Below, piece by piece: positions 37,656 to 45,094 of a stretch of DNA of 64,000 bases. This DNA comes from an uncultured Euryhalocaulis sp. (lineage in GTDB: Bacteria; Pseudomonadota; Alphaproteobacteria; Caulobacterales; Maricaulaceae). The stretch covers positions 1-64,000 of the forward strand of contig CAJXKJ010000012.1 in NCBI GenBank assembly GCA_913055605.1, in the 5' to 3' direction. The notes below the pieces were generated by a model, which did no database searches, was not told the DNA's origin, and saw only the letters and a program-made list of their open reading frames with translations. The number at the start of each line of letters is the position of its first letter. The stretch's first letter is position 1. Both the position numbers and the translations under genes were made by a program.

Positions 37656-38164
37656 TCCGCCTCGCCAAGCAGCTTTCGTGTGAAACCCGGGCTGCTGCTG
37701 TTCTCGCTCAGCCAGATGCCGAAAAAGATCCGGTCGAACGCCGGCGCGCTCAGCTCGCAGGTCTTTTCGCCGTTCAGATAGAAGGTCGCCTCGTTCGCGC
37801 CCGCGCTGACGCCGGTGATGCGGTCGCCGTCCTGCACATCCGGGATGCAGGCGGCCAGGTCATCGCGGAGCGGCTCGAAATTCTCTTCGTCTTCACCGGT
37901 GATGTGCGCCATCTGGTCGAACGAGGCGTTGATGATGCGCTCGGCGCGGATGTCGTGGTGATAGGTGAGCGTCAGCGCGAACGGCCGTTCCCACATGAAG
38001 TCGCCCCCCGGCGCGAACAGCGCCGCGTCATAGATGCTCAGCGGGCCGAAGCGATAGGTCGCCTGACCCACCAGCTCGAATTCGCCGTCGTCCGCCGCGT
38101 GCGCGCCGCCGGCCGCCAGGGCGGCGGCAAGGAACAGTGCGGCGGCGGGGCGGCGGTCAGGCAT
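37652..38164 (-). CDS. Chalcone-isomerase-like secreted protein
   Basis: The 170-residue product has a signal peptide ending AGGAHAAD. The fold pattern is that of bacterial chalcone-isomerase-like proteins: FGPLSIYDAALFAP, FALTLTYHHDIRAERI, FYLNGEKTCEL and the C-terminal FFGIWLSENSSS...FTRKLLG. Such bacterial proteins generally lack flavonoid isomerase activity and may bind fatty acids, as related plant proteins do. ATG 38164 overlaps the CFA-synthase gene by 8 bp and starts a clean signal peptide. It is probably a periplasmic lipid-binding member of the operon. Confidence 0.83.
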   Translation of the reverse strand: MPDRRPAAALFLAAALAAGGAHAADDGEFELVGQATYRFGPLSIYDAALFAPGGDFMWERPFALTLTYHHDIRAERIINASFDQMAHITGEDEENFEPLRDDLAACIPDVQDGDRITGVSAGANEATFYLNGEKTCELSAPAFDRIFFGIWLSENSSSPGFTRKLLGEAE

Positions 38165-39320
38165 GCTGTAGCTCCACTTGGACGACATCGATATTGCGGT
38201 TGGCGGCGAAGCCGGCGGCGCAGGTATCCAGATAGAAGCGCCAGCCGCGCAGGAAGGGGCGCTTGTAGCCGCGCTCCTCCAGCTCCGGCGCGATCTCGCC
38301 GAAGCGCACGCTCCACTGGCGCAGCGTGCGTGCATAGTCCTGGCCGAAGCGGAACATCTCACCCATCGCCATGCCGGCTTTCTCGGCGCAGCGTCTGATC
38401 TGGTCGGGGGAGATCAGCATCCCGCCGGGGAAGGTGTATTGCCGGATGAAGTCGGTGTTCTTCCGGTAATAGTCGAAGGCGTGATCCTCGATGATGATCG
38501 CCTGCAGCGCGGCGCGGCCCTTGGGCGCCAGACGTTTGCCGATCGCGCCGAAATAGGCGGGCCAATAGCGCTGGCCCACCGCCTCGATCATCTCGATGGA
38601 GACGATGGAGTCGAACTGGCCCTCCACATCGCGATAATCCTGCAGGCGGATATCGGCCCGCCCGTCCAGGCGCTTCGTCGCGTATTCGTGCTGGGCGTCG
38701 GACACGGTGATGGCCGTGACCTCGCGGTTCTGGTCCGCGGCGCGTTCGGCGAACCCGCCCCAGCCGCAGCCGATTTCCAGCGTGCGCGGACCGCCTTCGC
38801 CCGTCACCTCCAGCAGCCGGTCGTATTTGCGCCACTGGGCGTCTTCCAGCGTGTCGCTCTCCGTGCCGAAAATGGCCGACGAATAGGTCATGCTGGGGTC
38901 CAGCCAGCGCGAATAGAAATCGTTGCCCAGATCGTAATGGCTGCGGATGTTCCGCCGCGAGCCGGAGCGGCTGTTGCGGCGCAGAACCCGGTCGGACAGC
39001 AGGAACAGAAGCCGCTGCAGGAAGGCGCCGCCGAACGGGCCGTGCGTCAGATGCTCGTTTGCGATGGCCAGGCCCGCCAGCGCGTCCAGGTCCGGCGTGT
39101 CCCACCATTCCTCGGCATAGGATTCGCCAAGGCCGACATCGCCGCGCAGCGCCAGCGCGCTCAGCGTCCGCCAGTCGCGAATCTCCATATGGGCCTCGGG
39201 CTCGCCGCCGCCGAAAATGCGGTGCTGGCCGTCGGGCGTATGAAGATGCAGCGTTCCGGTCTCGATGCGGTCGAGCATTGCGAAGAACCGGCCGGCGGCC
39301 GCGGGTTGCGTCTGGGTCAT
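38157..39320 (-). CDS. Cyclopropane-fatty-acyl-phospholipid synthase-family methyltransferase
   Basis: The 387-residue protein has the CFA-family marks: NIRSHYDLGNDFYSRWLD, SMTYSSAIF, the SAM-binding LEIGCGWGGFAE, SIEMIEAVGQRYW, and the late FRFGQDYARTLRQW. It transfers methyl from SAM to unsaturated lipid chains. In Rhodobacter sphaeroides the RpoE-ChrR regulon includes CFA-like enzymes, and some are tied to methylated or furan fatty acids, so this copy may do more than cyclopropanation. It overlaps the DUF1365 gene by 4 bp (ATGA) and is expected to be induced by the divergently encoded sigma factor. Confidence 0.9.
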   Translation of the reverse strand: MTQTQPAAAGRFFAMLDRIETGTLHLHTPDGQHRIFGGGEPEAHMEIRDWRTLSALALRGDVGLGESYAEEWWDTPDLDALAGLAIANEHLTHGPFGGAFLQRLLFLLSDRVLRRNSRSGSRRNIRSHYDLGNDFYSRWLDPSMTYSSAIFGTESDTLEDAQWRKYDRLLEVTGEGGPRTLEIGCGWGGFAERAADQNREVTAITVSDAQHEYATKRLDGRADIRLQDYRDVEGQFDSIVSIEMIEAVGQRYWPAYFGAIGKRLAPKGRAALQAIIIEDHAFDYYRKNTDFIRQYTFPGGMLISPDQIRRCAEKAGMAMGEMFRFGQDYARTLRQWSVRFGEIAPELEERGYKRPFLRGWRFYLDTCAAGFAANRNIDVVQVELQHA

Positions 39321-40081
39321 CGTGAGATCTCTTGGCTGGGTGGCGTTGGACGTGGACGAATCACGGCGCCTTTCAGCTTCAGCTTAAGCGCCTGCCAGTA
39401 GATCAGGGCGATAACCCGCGCAGCCCCGAAGGGGAAGCGCAGAAACGACGCCACAACGCCACGCGGAGTGAGCGGGGACAATTTCGCGTGCAGCGTGGCC
39501 AGAAGCCCGTCATCCGTCGCGCTGTCATAGCGGATGCTGACCGCGACGGTCCGCTCCTGTTTGTGGAAGCGGAACGTGTAGCCGCCGTCCACGGGCTGGA
39601 ACGGCGAAACGTGGAAAATCTTGCGCACCCGGATCTCGTCGCCGGGCCGGATCGGGCTCAGATCGGGATGCGCGCAGAAATAGGCGTGCCGGTCGCGGTG
39701 GACGTTATTCACCTCAGCCAGCACGGCTGACAGCCGCCCGGCGGCGTCGTGGAAGAACCAGAAGCTGACCGGATTGAACAGGAAGCCGAGGCAGCGCGGC
39801 TGGGTCAGCAGAAAGGTCTCCCCGAACGGATCCAGTCCGAAATTGCGGCGCACCCGCGCGGCGAATTCGGTAAAGCTGGACTTCCCGTCAGCATGGTCGC
39901 TTTCCCGCACCGACCACAGCGCGGGCAGGCGGGGCGCCGCCGGATTGGCGCGGTCGTTGGCCGCGCGATCCACATCGATCAGCACGTAGTCGACGCCATA
40001 GCGGAAGGCGTTGCGCACGCCGCCCTTGCGCCCGTGAAACACGCGGGTGCGCGCCAAACGGATGCCGGGAATGGCGCTCAC
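39317..40081 (-). CDS. DUF1365 protein
   Basis: The 254-residue protein starts with GTG at 40081 inside the stop of the flavoenzyme gene (GTGA). DUF1365 marks are RTRVFHGRKGGVRNAFRYGVDY, the central PRCLGFLFNPVSFWF, AEVNNVHRDRHAYF and KIFHVSPFQPVDGGYTFRF. Its function is not firmly established, but it almost always sits between a FAD amine-oxidase-like gene and a CFA-synthase-like gene, as here. It therefore probably acts on the same lipid chain. The frame is open further upstream, but only antisense to the flavoenzyme gene. Confidence 0.88.
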   Translation of the reverse strand: MSAIPGIRLARTRVFHGRKGGVRNAFRYGVDYVLIDVDRAANDRANPAAPRLPALWSVRESDHADGKSSFTEFAARVRRNFGLDPFGETFLLTQPRCLGFLFNPVSFWFFHDAAGRLSAVLAEVNNVHRDRHAYFCAHPDLSPIRPGDEIRVRKIFHVSPFQPVDGGYTFRFHKQERTVAVSIRYDSATDDGLLATLHAKLSPLTPRGVVASFLRFPFGAARVIALIYWQALKLKLKGAVIRPRPTPPSQEISR

Positions 40082-41388
40082 GCCAATGCCCGGCGGTCTT
40101 CGGCGGCGAATGCGCCCTCGATCATCTGCGCGGCGGCCAGACCGCTGGCCATACCGTCTTCGTGGAAGCCATAGCGGGTATAGGCCCCGGCGAACCAAGT
40201 GTTCCGCATGCCCTGGATCGCGGGCAGCTGCGCCTGCGCACGCAGCGCGGCCAGATCGAATTGCGGATGGTCGAAGCGCGCCTCGTCATAGATCAGCGAC
40301 TCGTCGATCGGCCCTGCGGGGTTCAGCGTGACGAACAACGGCGTTTTCCGCGGAATGTGCTGAAGCTGGTTCATCCAGTAGGTGAACGAGCCTCCGGTCT
40401 CGTCCGCGCCCGACTTGCCGCGATAGACCCAGCTGGACCAGGCCAGCCGCCGGCGCGGCATGTGCCGCGCGTCGCCGTGCAGCACTGCGCGGTTGGGGCG
40501 GTAGCGCAGCGCGCCCAGAACGGCGTTCTCCTCCGGCGTCGGATCGGCCAGCAGCGCGTGCGCCTGATCCGAGTGGCAGGCCATCACGACCCCGTCGAAC
40601 ATTTCGCGCTCCGAGCCCTTCGGTTTCACCCAGGGGGCGGGCGCGCGGCCCACCGCCTCGGTCGGGCAGCCGGTGCGGATCGTCACGCGGCGGAAGGTCA
40701 GCGCGCGCTCCAGCCGGGACACATATTCCTGACTGCCGCCGGCGATGGTCAGCCAGTTCGGCCCCTGGGTGGCTGACAGCAGGCAGTGATTGTCGAAGAA
40801 GCGTACGAAGCTCTGCGCCGGGAAGCGATCCATGTCGTCGCGCGCGGTGCTCCAGATCGCGCCGGCCAGCGGATATAGATAACGGTCGCGGAAATCGGCG
40901 GAGAGATTCATCCGGCGCAGTAGCGCGCCCAGTGTGATCTCGGGCCCCTGCGCGGCGGCCATGGCGTCGCGGTTGAAACGCAGGATGTCGGACACCAGAC
41001 GCCAGAAGCGCGGGCTGACCGCGTTGCGCGGATCGGCCAGCAGCCGGTGCGGGTCCGACACGCCATATTCAAATGCTCCGCCGTCCAGCGAGACGGCAAA
41101 CGACATGTCCGTCGGCCGGGTCGGAACCTCCAGCGTTTCGAACAGCGCCGTCAGATGCGGATAGGTGTTGGTGTTGAACACCATGAAACCGGTGTCGACG
41201 GGGATGTCCCGGTGCGGCCCGGCCATCACGGTGCGGGCGTGCCCGCCCAGGCGCGGCTCGGCCTCGAACAGGGTCACGCGCGCCTTGCCCGACAGCGCAT
41301 AGGCCGCGGCCATGCCCGATATGCCCGCGCCAATGACGGCGATATGGGGCCGGGCGGGTTCGGAGGCGGCGTAAAGTCCTGGGCGCAT
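40078..41388 (-). CDS. FAD-dependent amine-oxidase-like protein, first gene of RpoE lipid operon
   Basis: The 436-residue protein has the FAD fingerprint IAVIGAGISGMAAAY, the second strand LFEAEPRLGGHARTV, and the C-terminal FAD motif WFAGAYTRYGFHEDGMASG. It belongs to the flavin amine-oxidase/NAD(P)-binding Rossmann group that regularly neighbours DUF1365 and CFA synthase. AGGAA lies 6 nt before ATG 41388. A TGATCC-N16-CGTAGT promoter lies 26 bp upstream, so expression should depend on the divergent ECF sigma factor. It likely oxidises a methylated fatty chain. Confidence 0.9.
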   Translation of the reverse strand: MRPGLYAASEPARPHIAVIGAGISGMAAAYALSGKARVTLFEAEPRLGGHARTVMAGPHRDIPVDTGFMVFNTNTYPHLTALFETLEVPTRPTDMSFAVSLDGGAFEYGVSDPHRLLADPRNAVSPRFWRLVSDILRFNRDAMAAAQGPEITLGALLRRMNLSADFRDRYLYPLAGAIWSTARDDMDRFPAQSFVRFFDNHCLLSATQGPNWLTIAGGSQEYVSRLERALTFRRVTIRTGCPTEAVGRAPAPWVKPKGSEREMFDGVVMACHSDQAHALLADPTPEENAVLGALRYRPNRAVLHGDARHMPRRRLAWSSWVYRGKSGADETGGSFTYWMNQLQHIPRKTPLFVTLNPAGPIDESLIYDEARFDHPQFDLAALRAQAQLPAIQGMRNTWFAGAYTRYGFHEDGMASGLAAAQMIEGAFAAEDRRALA

Positions 41389-41414
41389 GATCGTTCCTGT
41401 GCGTCGTAGGGAGG

Positions 41415-41442
41415 ACTACGGCGCCCGGGTCCGGCCGGATCA
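41415..41442 (-). promoter_or_regulatory. Predicted RpoE/ECF11-type promoter for the lipid operon
   Basis: Read on the minus strand, TGATCC (41442-41437) is followed after exactly 16 bases by CGTAGT (41420-41415), ending 26 bp before ATG 41388. The RpoE/ChrR (ECF11) promoter described in Rhodobacter has TGATCC and CGTA-type boxes at this spacing. A second copy on the other strand serves the sigma-factor gene. Confidence 0.75.
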
Positions 41443-41479
41443 GTTTGTGTGAAAAATTCTTCACGGGCCGCGCCTCTGG

Positions 41480-41507
41480 TGATCCGCCGCGCGGCATCCG
41501 ACGTATC
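41480..41507 (+). promoter_or_regulatory. Predicted autoregulatory RpoE/ECF11-type promoter of the sigma-factor gene
   Basis: TGATCC (41480-41485), 16 bases, then CGTATC (41502-41507) gives the same elements and spacing as the opposite-strand copy at 41415-41442. It lies upstream of the ECF sigma gene, so the sigma factor probably controls its own transcription. The ATG at 41514 falls where transcription would begin. Confidence 0.75.
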
Positions 41508-41624
41508 GACAGCATGGTGAACGCACTCTCCATTTCCGCCCTGCACCTGCCGCCGCCCTGCGCTAGGATCGGTTCCGCCGCGGCGGTGTTGCCGATTCCG
41601 CGGCGCATTCGCCACGGAGGTCGC

Positions 41625-42197
41625 GTGGAGGGAGACGCCGGCGAGCTTTGGGAGGCGCGGCTGTCCGCCGTGGCGATCCAGCGCGACCGCACGGCGTTCG
41701 CCGAACTGTTTTCGCATTTCGCGCCGCGCATAAAGGCGGTGATGATCCGGGGCGGCATGGCCGCCGACATGGCGGAGGAGATCGCGCAGGAGGCGTTCGT
41801 CGCCGTGTGGCGCCGCGCCTCGACCTTCGATCCCGAACGCGCCAGCGCCTCGACCTGGATATTCGCCATCGCCCGCAACAAGCGAATCGACCGCCTGCGG
41901 CGGGAGGCGCGGCCCCAGCCGGACCCCGAAGACCCCGCCTTCGCGCCCGACGAACCGGATGCGGCGGACACGATGATGACCGCGCGCGAACGTGCGGACC
42001 GGGTGCGCAAGGCCATGGCGACGCTGCCGCCGGATCAGCGCGACGTCGTCATGCGGTCCTATTTCTCCGAACACTCGCATTCGCAGATCGCGGAGGATCT
42101 GAACGCACCGCTCGGCACGGTGAAGTCGCGCATGCGCCTGGCGATGGAGCGCCTGCGCGCCGCGCTGGAGTCCGAACATGAGGAGGGCTCGCTGTGA
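41625..42197 (+). CDS. rpoE: ECF RNA polymerase sigma factor, RpoE/ECF11-like
   Basis: The 190-residue protein has sigma region 2 (FAELFSHFAPRIKAV, AEEIAQEAFVAVWRRASTFD, ASTWIFAIARNKRIDRLRRE) and region 4 (LPPDQRDVVMRSYFSEHSHSQIAEDLNAPLGT, a helix-turn-helix). GTG 41625 is chosen because GGAGG lies 4 nt upstream and the family starts with an ELWEARL-type helix. An in-frame ATG at 41514 would add 37 residues and could be read from a leaderless message. A GTGA overlap couples it to a ChrR-type anti-sigma gene, which places it in the singlet-oxygen-responsive group. The symbol is by similarity. Confidence 0.88.
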   Translation: MEGDAGELWEARLSAVAIQRDRTAFAELFSHFAPRIKAVMIRGGMAADMAEEIAQEAFVAVWRRASTFDPERASASTWIFAIARNKRIDRLRREARPQPDPEDPAFAPDEPDAADTMMTARERADRVRKAMATLPPDQRDVVMRSYFSEHSHSQIAEDLNAPLGTVKSRMRLAMERLRAALESEHEEGSL

Positions 42198-42853
42198 CGT
42201 CCGTCCGGCATCCAGATCAGCACCCAGGAGATGAAGTCCTGCTGGCCTATGCGTCCGGCGCGCTCGGCGCGGGCTGGGATCTGGCTATCGCCGTGCATCT
42301 GGCGCTGTGCCCGTCCTGCCGCGCGCGCGCGACGGACTACGAATCGCTGGGCGGTGCGGCGCTGGATGACGCAGCGCCCGAGGCGCTGCACGAACCGGTC
42401 GATATCGCCGCCCTGATCGAACGGGCGGACGCCGTGGAGGAGAAGCGCCCGGCCGCGCCGCCGTCCGGCGGGGCGCCGGTGTTTCCGGAGCCTTTGCGCT
42501 CCCTGACCGGCGATCAGACGGACATCAGATGGTCCCCGGTCGGTGGCGGCGTGCGGCAGAAAATCGTGTTGCAGGACGGCGGCGTCGTCGCGCGCCTGCT
42601 CCATATCGCGCCGGGCGTGGCTGTGCCCGAACACGGCCACCGGGGCCTCGAAATGACCGCGGTGCTCAGCGGCGGCTATTATGATGGGCGGGACGCGTTC
42701 CAGCGCGGCGACATCCAGGTCGTCGCGCACGAGGGCCCGCACAAGCCTGTGGCGATGAAGGACGCGCCCTGCGTCTGTCTGGTGGTCACCGACGCGCCGG
42801 TCCGCTTTCGCGGCTTGCTGCCCCGGCTGCTTCAGCCCTTCATGAAAATCTGA
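42194..42853 (+). CDS. chrR: ChrR-family zinc anti-sigma factor
   Basis: The 219-residue protein starts with GTG within the sigma stop codon, with GGAGGG upstream. The N-terminal anti-sigma domain has His10, His35, Cys39 and Cys42 with the same spacing as the zinc ligands of Rhodobacter ChrR. The C-terminal cupin (about 110-205) has PEHGHRGLEMT and AHEGPHKP, matching the second metal site needed for the singlet-oxygen response. It should hold the sigma factor inactive until singlet oxygen or organic peroxides release it. The symbol is by similarity. Confidence 0.9.
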   Translation: MTSVRHPDQHPGDEVLLAYASGALGAGWDLAIAVHLALCPSCRARATDYESLGGAALDDAAPEALHEPVDIAALIERADAVEEKRPAAPPSGGAPVFPEPLRSLTGDQTDIRWSPVGGGVRQKIVLQDGGVVARLLHIAPGVAVPEHGHRGLEMTAVLSGGYYDGRDAFQRGDIQVVAHEGPHKPVAMKDAPCVCLVVTDAPVRFRGLLPRLLQPFMKI

Positions 42854-42860
42854 TGCGCCG

Positions 42861-43589
42861 CTAGTCGGGCGGGCCGAGCAGCAGGCGGTTATTCTGCGCC
42901 TGAACGGGGCGTGCGTTTTCGCCCATGATCGCCTCGAACGCGGCGATCTGGGCTGCGCTGGCGCTCTGCGGTTCGGCCAGGACGTGCCAGTGCACCCCTT
43001 CGGAGCAGGGCGGCGTGGTGAGCGAGCCCATATAGCGATACATCGCGCCCGCGGGCGCGAGCGCGGCCGCATCGACGCTCAGCGCCTCCGCGCCGTCTTC
43101 ATGCGCCTCTAGGATCGCGGCCAGTTGTTCGCTGGCCTCGCCTTCCTCGAACATCACGCCGACGACCAGCAATTGCCCGTCTTCGCCCTGATGCACGAAG
43201 TGCGCGACCATGGGATAGGACGCGCCGCCGAACACATGTTCGGATGGCGTGTGAAAATGAAACTGGAGAAGCCGGAAGGTCTCGCCCGCCGAGCTCACGG
43301 TCAGGCCTTCATCCACGGCCACCTGAACGGTGTGATGGTTCTCCGGCAGGCGGGCGCCGATCTCGCCATACGCCATGGCCAGCATGACGTCGCCCCGCGC
43401 ATTGACCCCGGCCAGATCGATCGGCGACTGCATCATGCCCGCGCCGCAGGCGGCGAAGTCCTCGGACAGCTCGCCCCAGTGTTCGGGGCCTTCCTCGCCT
43501 TCGTACGTCCATTCCTGCGCTTGCGCGCAGGCGTCGCTCAAAAAAATCGCGCCGGCAATCAGCCCGGCGCGTCCCAAGATCGTCCGCAT
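42861..43589 (-). CDS. Secreted alpha-type carbonic anhydrase
   Basis: The 242-residue protein has a signal peptide ending DACAQAQE and the alpha-carbonic-anhydrase marks: WGELSEDFAACG, QSPIDLAG, the zinc ligands in LLQFHFHTPSEH (first two His) and VAHFVHQ (third His), and the substrate-pocket LTTPPCSEGVHW. It should interconvert CO2 and bicarbonate in the periplasm. The tail NNRLLLG is the usual end. It converges on the chrR gene with 7 bp between stops and is not obviously part of either neighbouring operon. Confidence 0.93.
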   Translation of the reverse strand: MRTILGRAGLIAGAIFLSDACAQAQEWTYEGEEGPEHWGELSEDFAACGAGMMQSPIDLAGVNARGDVMLAMAYGEIGARLPENHHTVQVAVDEGLTVSSAGETFRLLQFHFHTPSEHVFGGASYPMVAHFVHQGEDGQLLVVGVMFEEGEASEQLAAILEAHEDGAEALSVDAAALAPAGAMYRYMGSLTTPPCSEGVHWHVLAEPQSASAAQIAAFEAIMGENARPVQAQNNRLLLGPPD

Positions 43590-43780
43590 CCCCAGTCTCC
43601 CCTGCGTCGCGCCGAGGACACGCCCCGGCGGCCGCCGTCAGATGGAAGGAAGGCGACGATGCAACCTGACCAAGAATTCAGCCGGTCTGCAATATCGAAG
43701 GGAGCAGGCGCGGGACGCGGATGGTCCGCGCCCGCTCCGGTCCACGATTTCGCAACAAGGTCCGCGCGGGCGGCGCAGCC
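43590..43780. other. Intergenic region without a recognised gene
   Basis: This 191-bp gap lies between the start of the carbonic anhydrase gene and the end of the DUF6152 gene, both on the minus strand. It should contain the carbonic anhydrase promoter and perhaps a terminator for the secreted operon. I saw no ECF-type promoter elements, tRNA or clear open frame with a start site. Confidence 0.4.
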
Positions 43781-44212
43781 TTAGTCTTCGGCCTGGGAGG
43801 CGACGGCGGCCGCGGCCGTGCTGGCCCCAGGATTGCCGAGCGACAGTTCCCGACCGTCCGGGAAGGAGATGTCGCTGGCGCTCATGCGGGTGTCGCCGTC
43901 GCGCGCCCCGAAGCCGGAGACTTCGATCTCGGTGCCGGGGGGCAGGGAGTTGCGGTTCCAGCCCCGGCGCAGCAGCGCGCTCGGCGCGCCGCCTTCGACC
44001 CGCCACAGCACCGTCTCGCCGGTTTCCTCGTCCACCACGTTTACGTGGATCCAGGAGTGCGGATTGGTCCATTCGAACATGACGACTTCGCCATGGAGCG
44101 TGACGGGGCGGTTCTGGTCGAACTCCGCGCCGAAGGAATGGTGAGCGGACGCCCCGCCGGCGGCGGCGAGGACGAGTGCGCCGGCCGCGGCGCCCATGAT
44201 GGTCTTCTGCAT
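43781..44212 (-). CDS. Secreted DUF6152 protein
   Basis: The 143-residue product has a signal peptide ending GGASAHHS. The mature N-terminus HHSFGAEFD and the following PVTLHGEVVMFEWTNPHSWIHVNV match DUF6152, a small beta-rich periplasmic family of unknown function. ATG 44212 is chosen because AGGAG lies 8 nt upstream; the ATG at 44227 has no well-spaced site. It lies 29 bp after the preceding gene and is the last gene of a secreted-protein operon. The leading His pair could bind metal, which is speculation. Confidence 0.83.
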   Translation of the reverse strand: MQKTIMGAAAGALVLAAAGGASAHHSFGAEFDQNRPVTLHGEVVMFEWTNPHSWIHVNVVDEETGETVLWRVEGGAPSALLRRGWNRNSLPPGTEIEVSGFGARDGDTRMSASDISFPDGRELSLGNPGASTAAAAVASQAED

Positions 44213-44241
44213 TTTGGTTCTCCTCATGACTCCGCGTCCCT

Positions 44242-45039
44242 CTACTCGGCGTCTTCTGGCTTCAGATCTCCATATAGGAGGTCTTCGGAAAATGGCACGC
44301 ACTTGAACTCCAGGATCTGGGCGTTCGGCTCGACCCGGCGGTACAGCGGCATCGAGATCGTCCACGGCTCGGAATAGACCGCCGGATCCTCGATCGTCGC
44401 CTCATAATCCAGATGGTTCGGGCCGTTCAGGGTGAAGCGCTCGGTCACCGTCGCGGTCGGCGACAGGTAGTTGCCGGCCCGGTCCATCCAGGTCCGGCCG
44501 TTCTGCGCCGTGGTTACCACGACCAGCGTATCGCCGTCCCAGGCGCCGTTGGACCAGCCCATCCAGGTGTCGATCGGGGCCACCTCGTCGCTGTCCATAT
44601 GGATCACGCGATTGGCGGAGGCGTATTCATAGACGAACAGGATGTCGTCATTGCCGCCCTGAATGATCTGGAACGGGTGATTCATATAGGTCGCACGCGG
44701 AATGCCGGGCAGATAGCACGCGGCCTCCGGATCGGCCTGCGGCGCGCTTTCGGCGTTCGCGTCGCGCTGCGCCGCGGCTTCGGGCAGATAGGGGATCGCC
44801 CCGCCCTCGACCACGCCCAGCCCCGCCGGGATCGCGCCGATGGCGCCGATTTCCTCCGGCGCGGCCGGTGCGATGGCGGCCGAATGCGGCTCCAGATTCC
44901 AGTGGGCGCTGTTCATCGCCTGCCAGATGCCGTTCAGATTGGGGTTGCCCGCAATCTCCGCCGGCTCCTGCGCCTGGGCGCCCGTTGCGGCGGCCAGCGT
45001 CGCGGCCGCGCCAAGGGCGATCTTCCATCCATGCTGCAT
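44242..45039 (-). CDS. Secreted protein of unknown function, paralogue-related (265 aa)
   Basis: A signal peptide ends at GAQAQEP. The mature protein opens with NPNLNGIWQAMNSAHW. It later has WMGWSNGAWDGDTLVVVTT, TERFTLNGPNHLDYEATI and EPWTISMPLYRR, which align with the C-terminal halves of the two proteins encoded at 46702-48698 (WMGESRGRWEGDTLVV, VERFTPTGPDTIDYEM, APWTVHMPWRR). It is therefore a shorter relative of the same unnamed family. The start at 45039 follows GAGAGGAG. It sits between the carboxylesterase (55-bp gap) and the DUF6152 gene (29 bp), in one operon. No function is known to me. Confidence 0.8.
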   Translation of the reverse strand: MQHGWKIALGAAATLAAATGAQAQEPAEIAGNPNLNGIWQAMNSAHWNLEPHSAAIAPAAPEEIGAIGAIPAGLGVVEGGAIPYLPEAAAQRDANAESAPQADPEAACYLPGIPRATYMNHPFQIIQGGNDDILFVYEYASANRVIHMDSDEVAPIDTWMGWSNGAWDGDTLVVVTTAQNGRTWMDRAGNYLSPTATVTERFTLNGPNHLDYEATIEDPAVYSEPWTISMPLYRRVEPNAQILEFKCVPFSEDLLYGDLKPEDAE

Positions 45040-45094
45040 ACGTCTGGTCTCCTCTCCCGCGTCCGCCTGTGCGGACACGGCCCTGTTATCGTTG

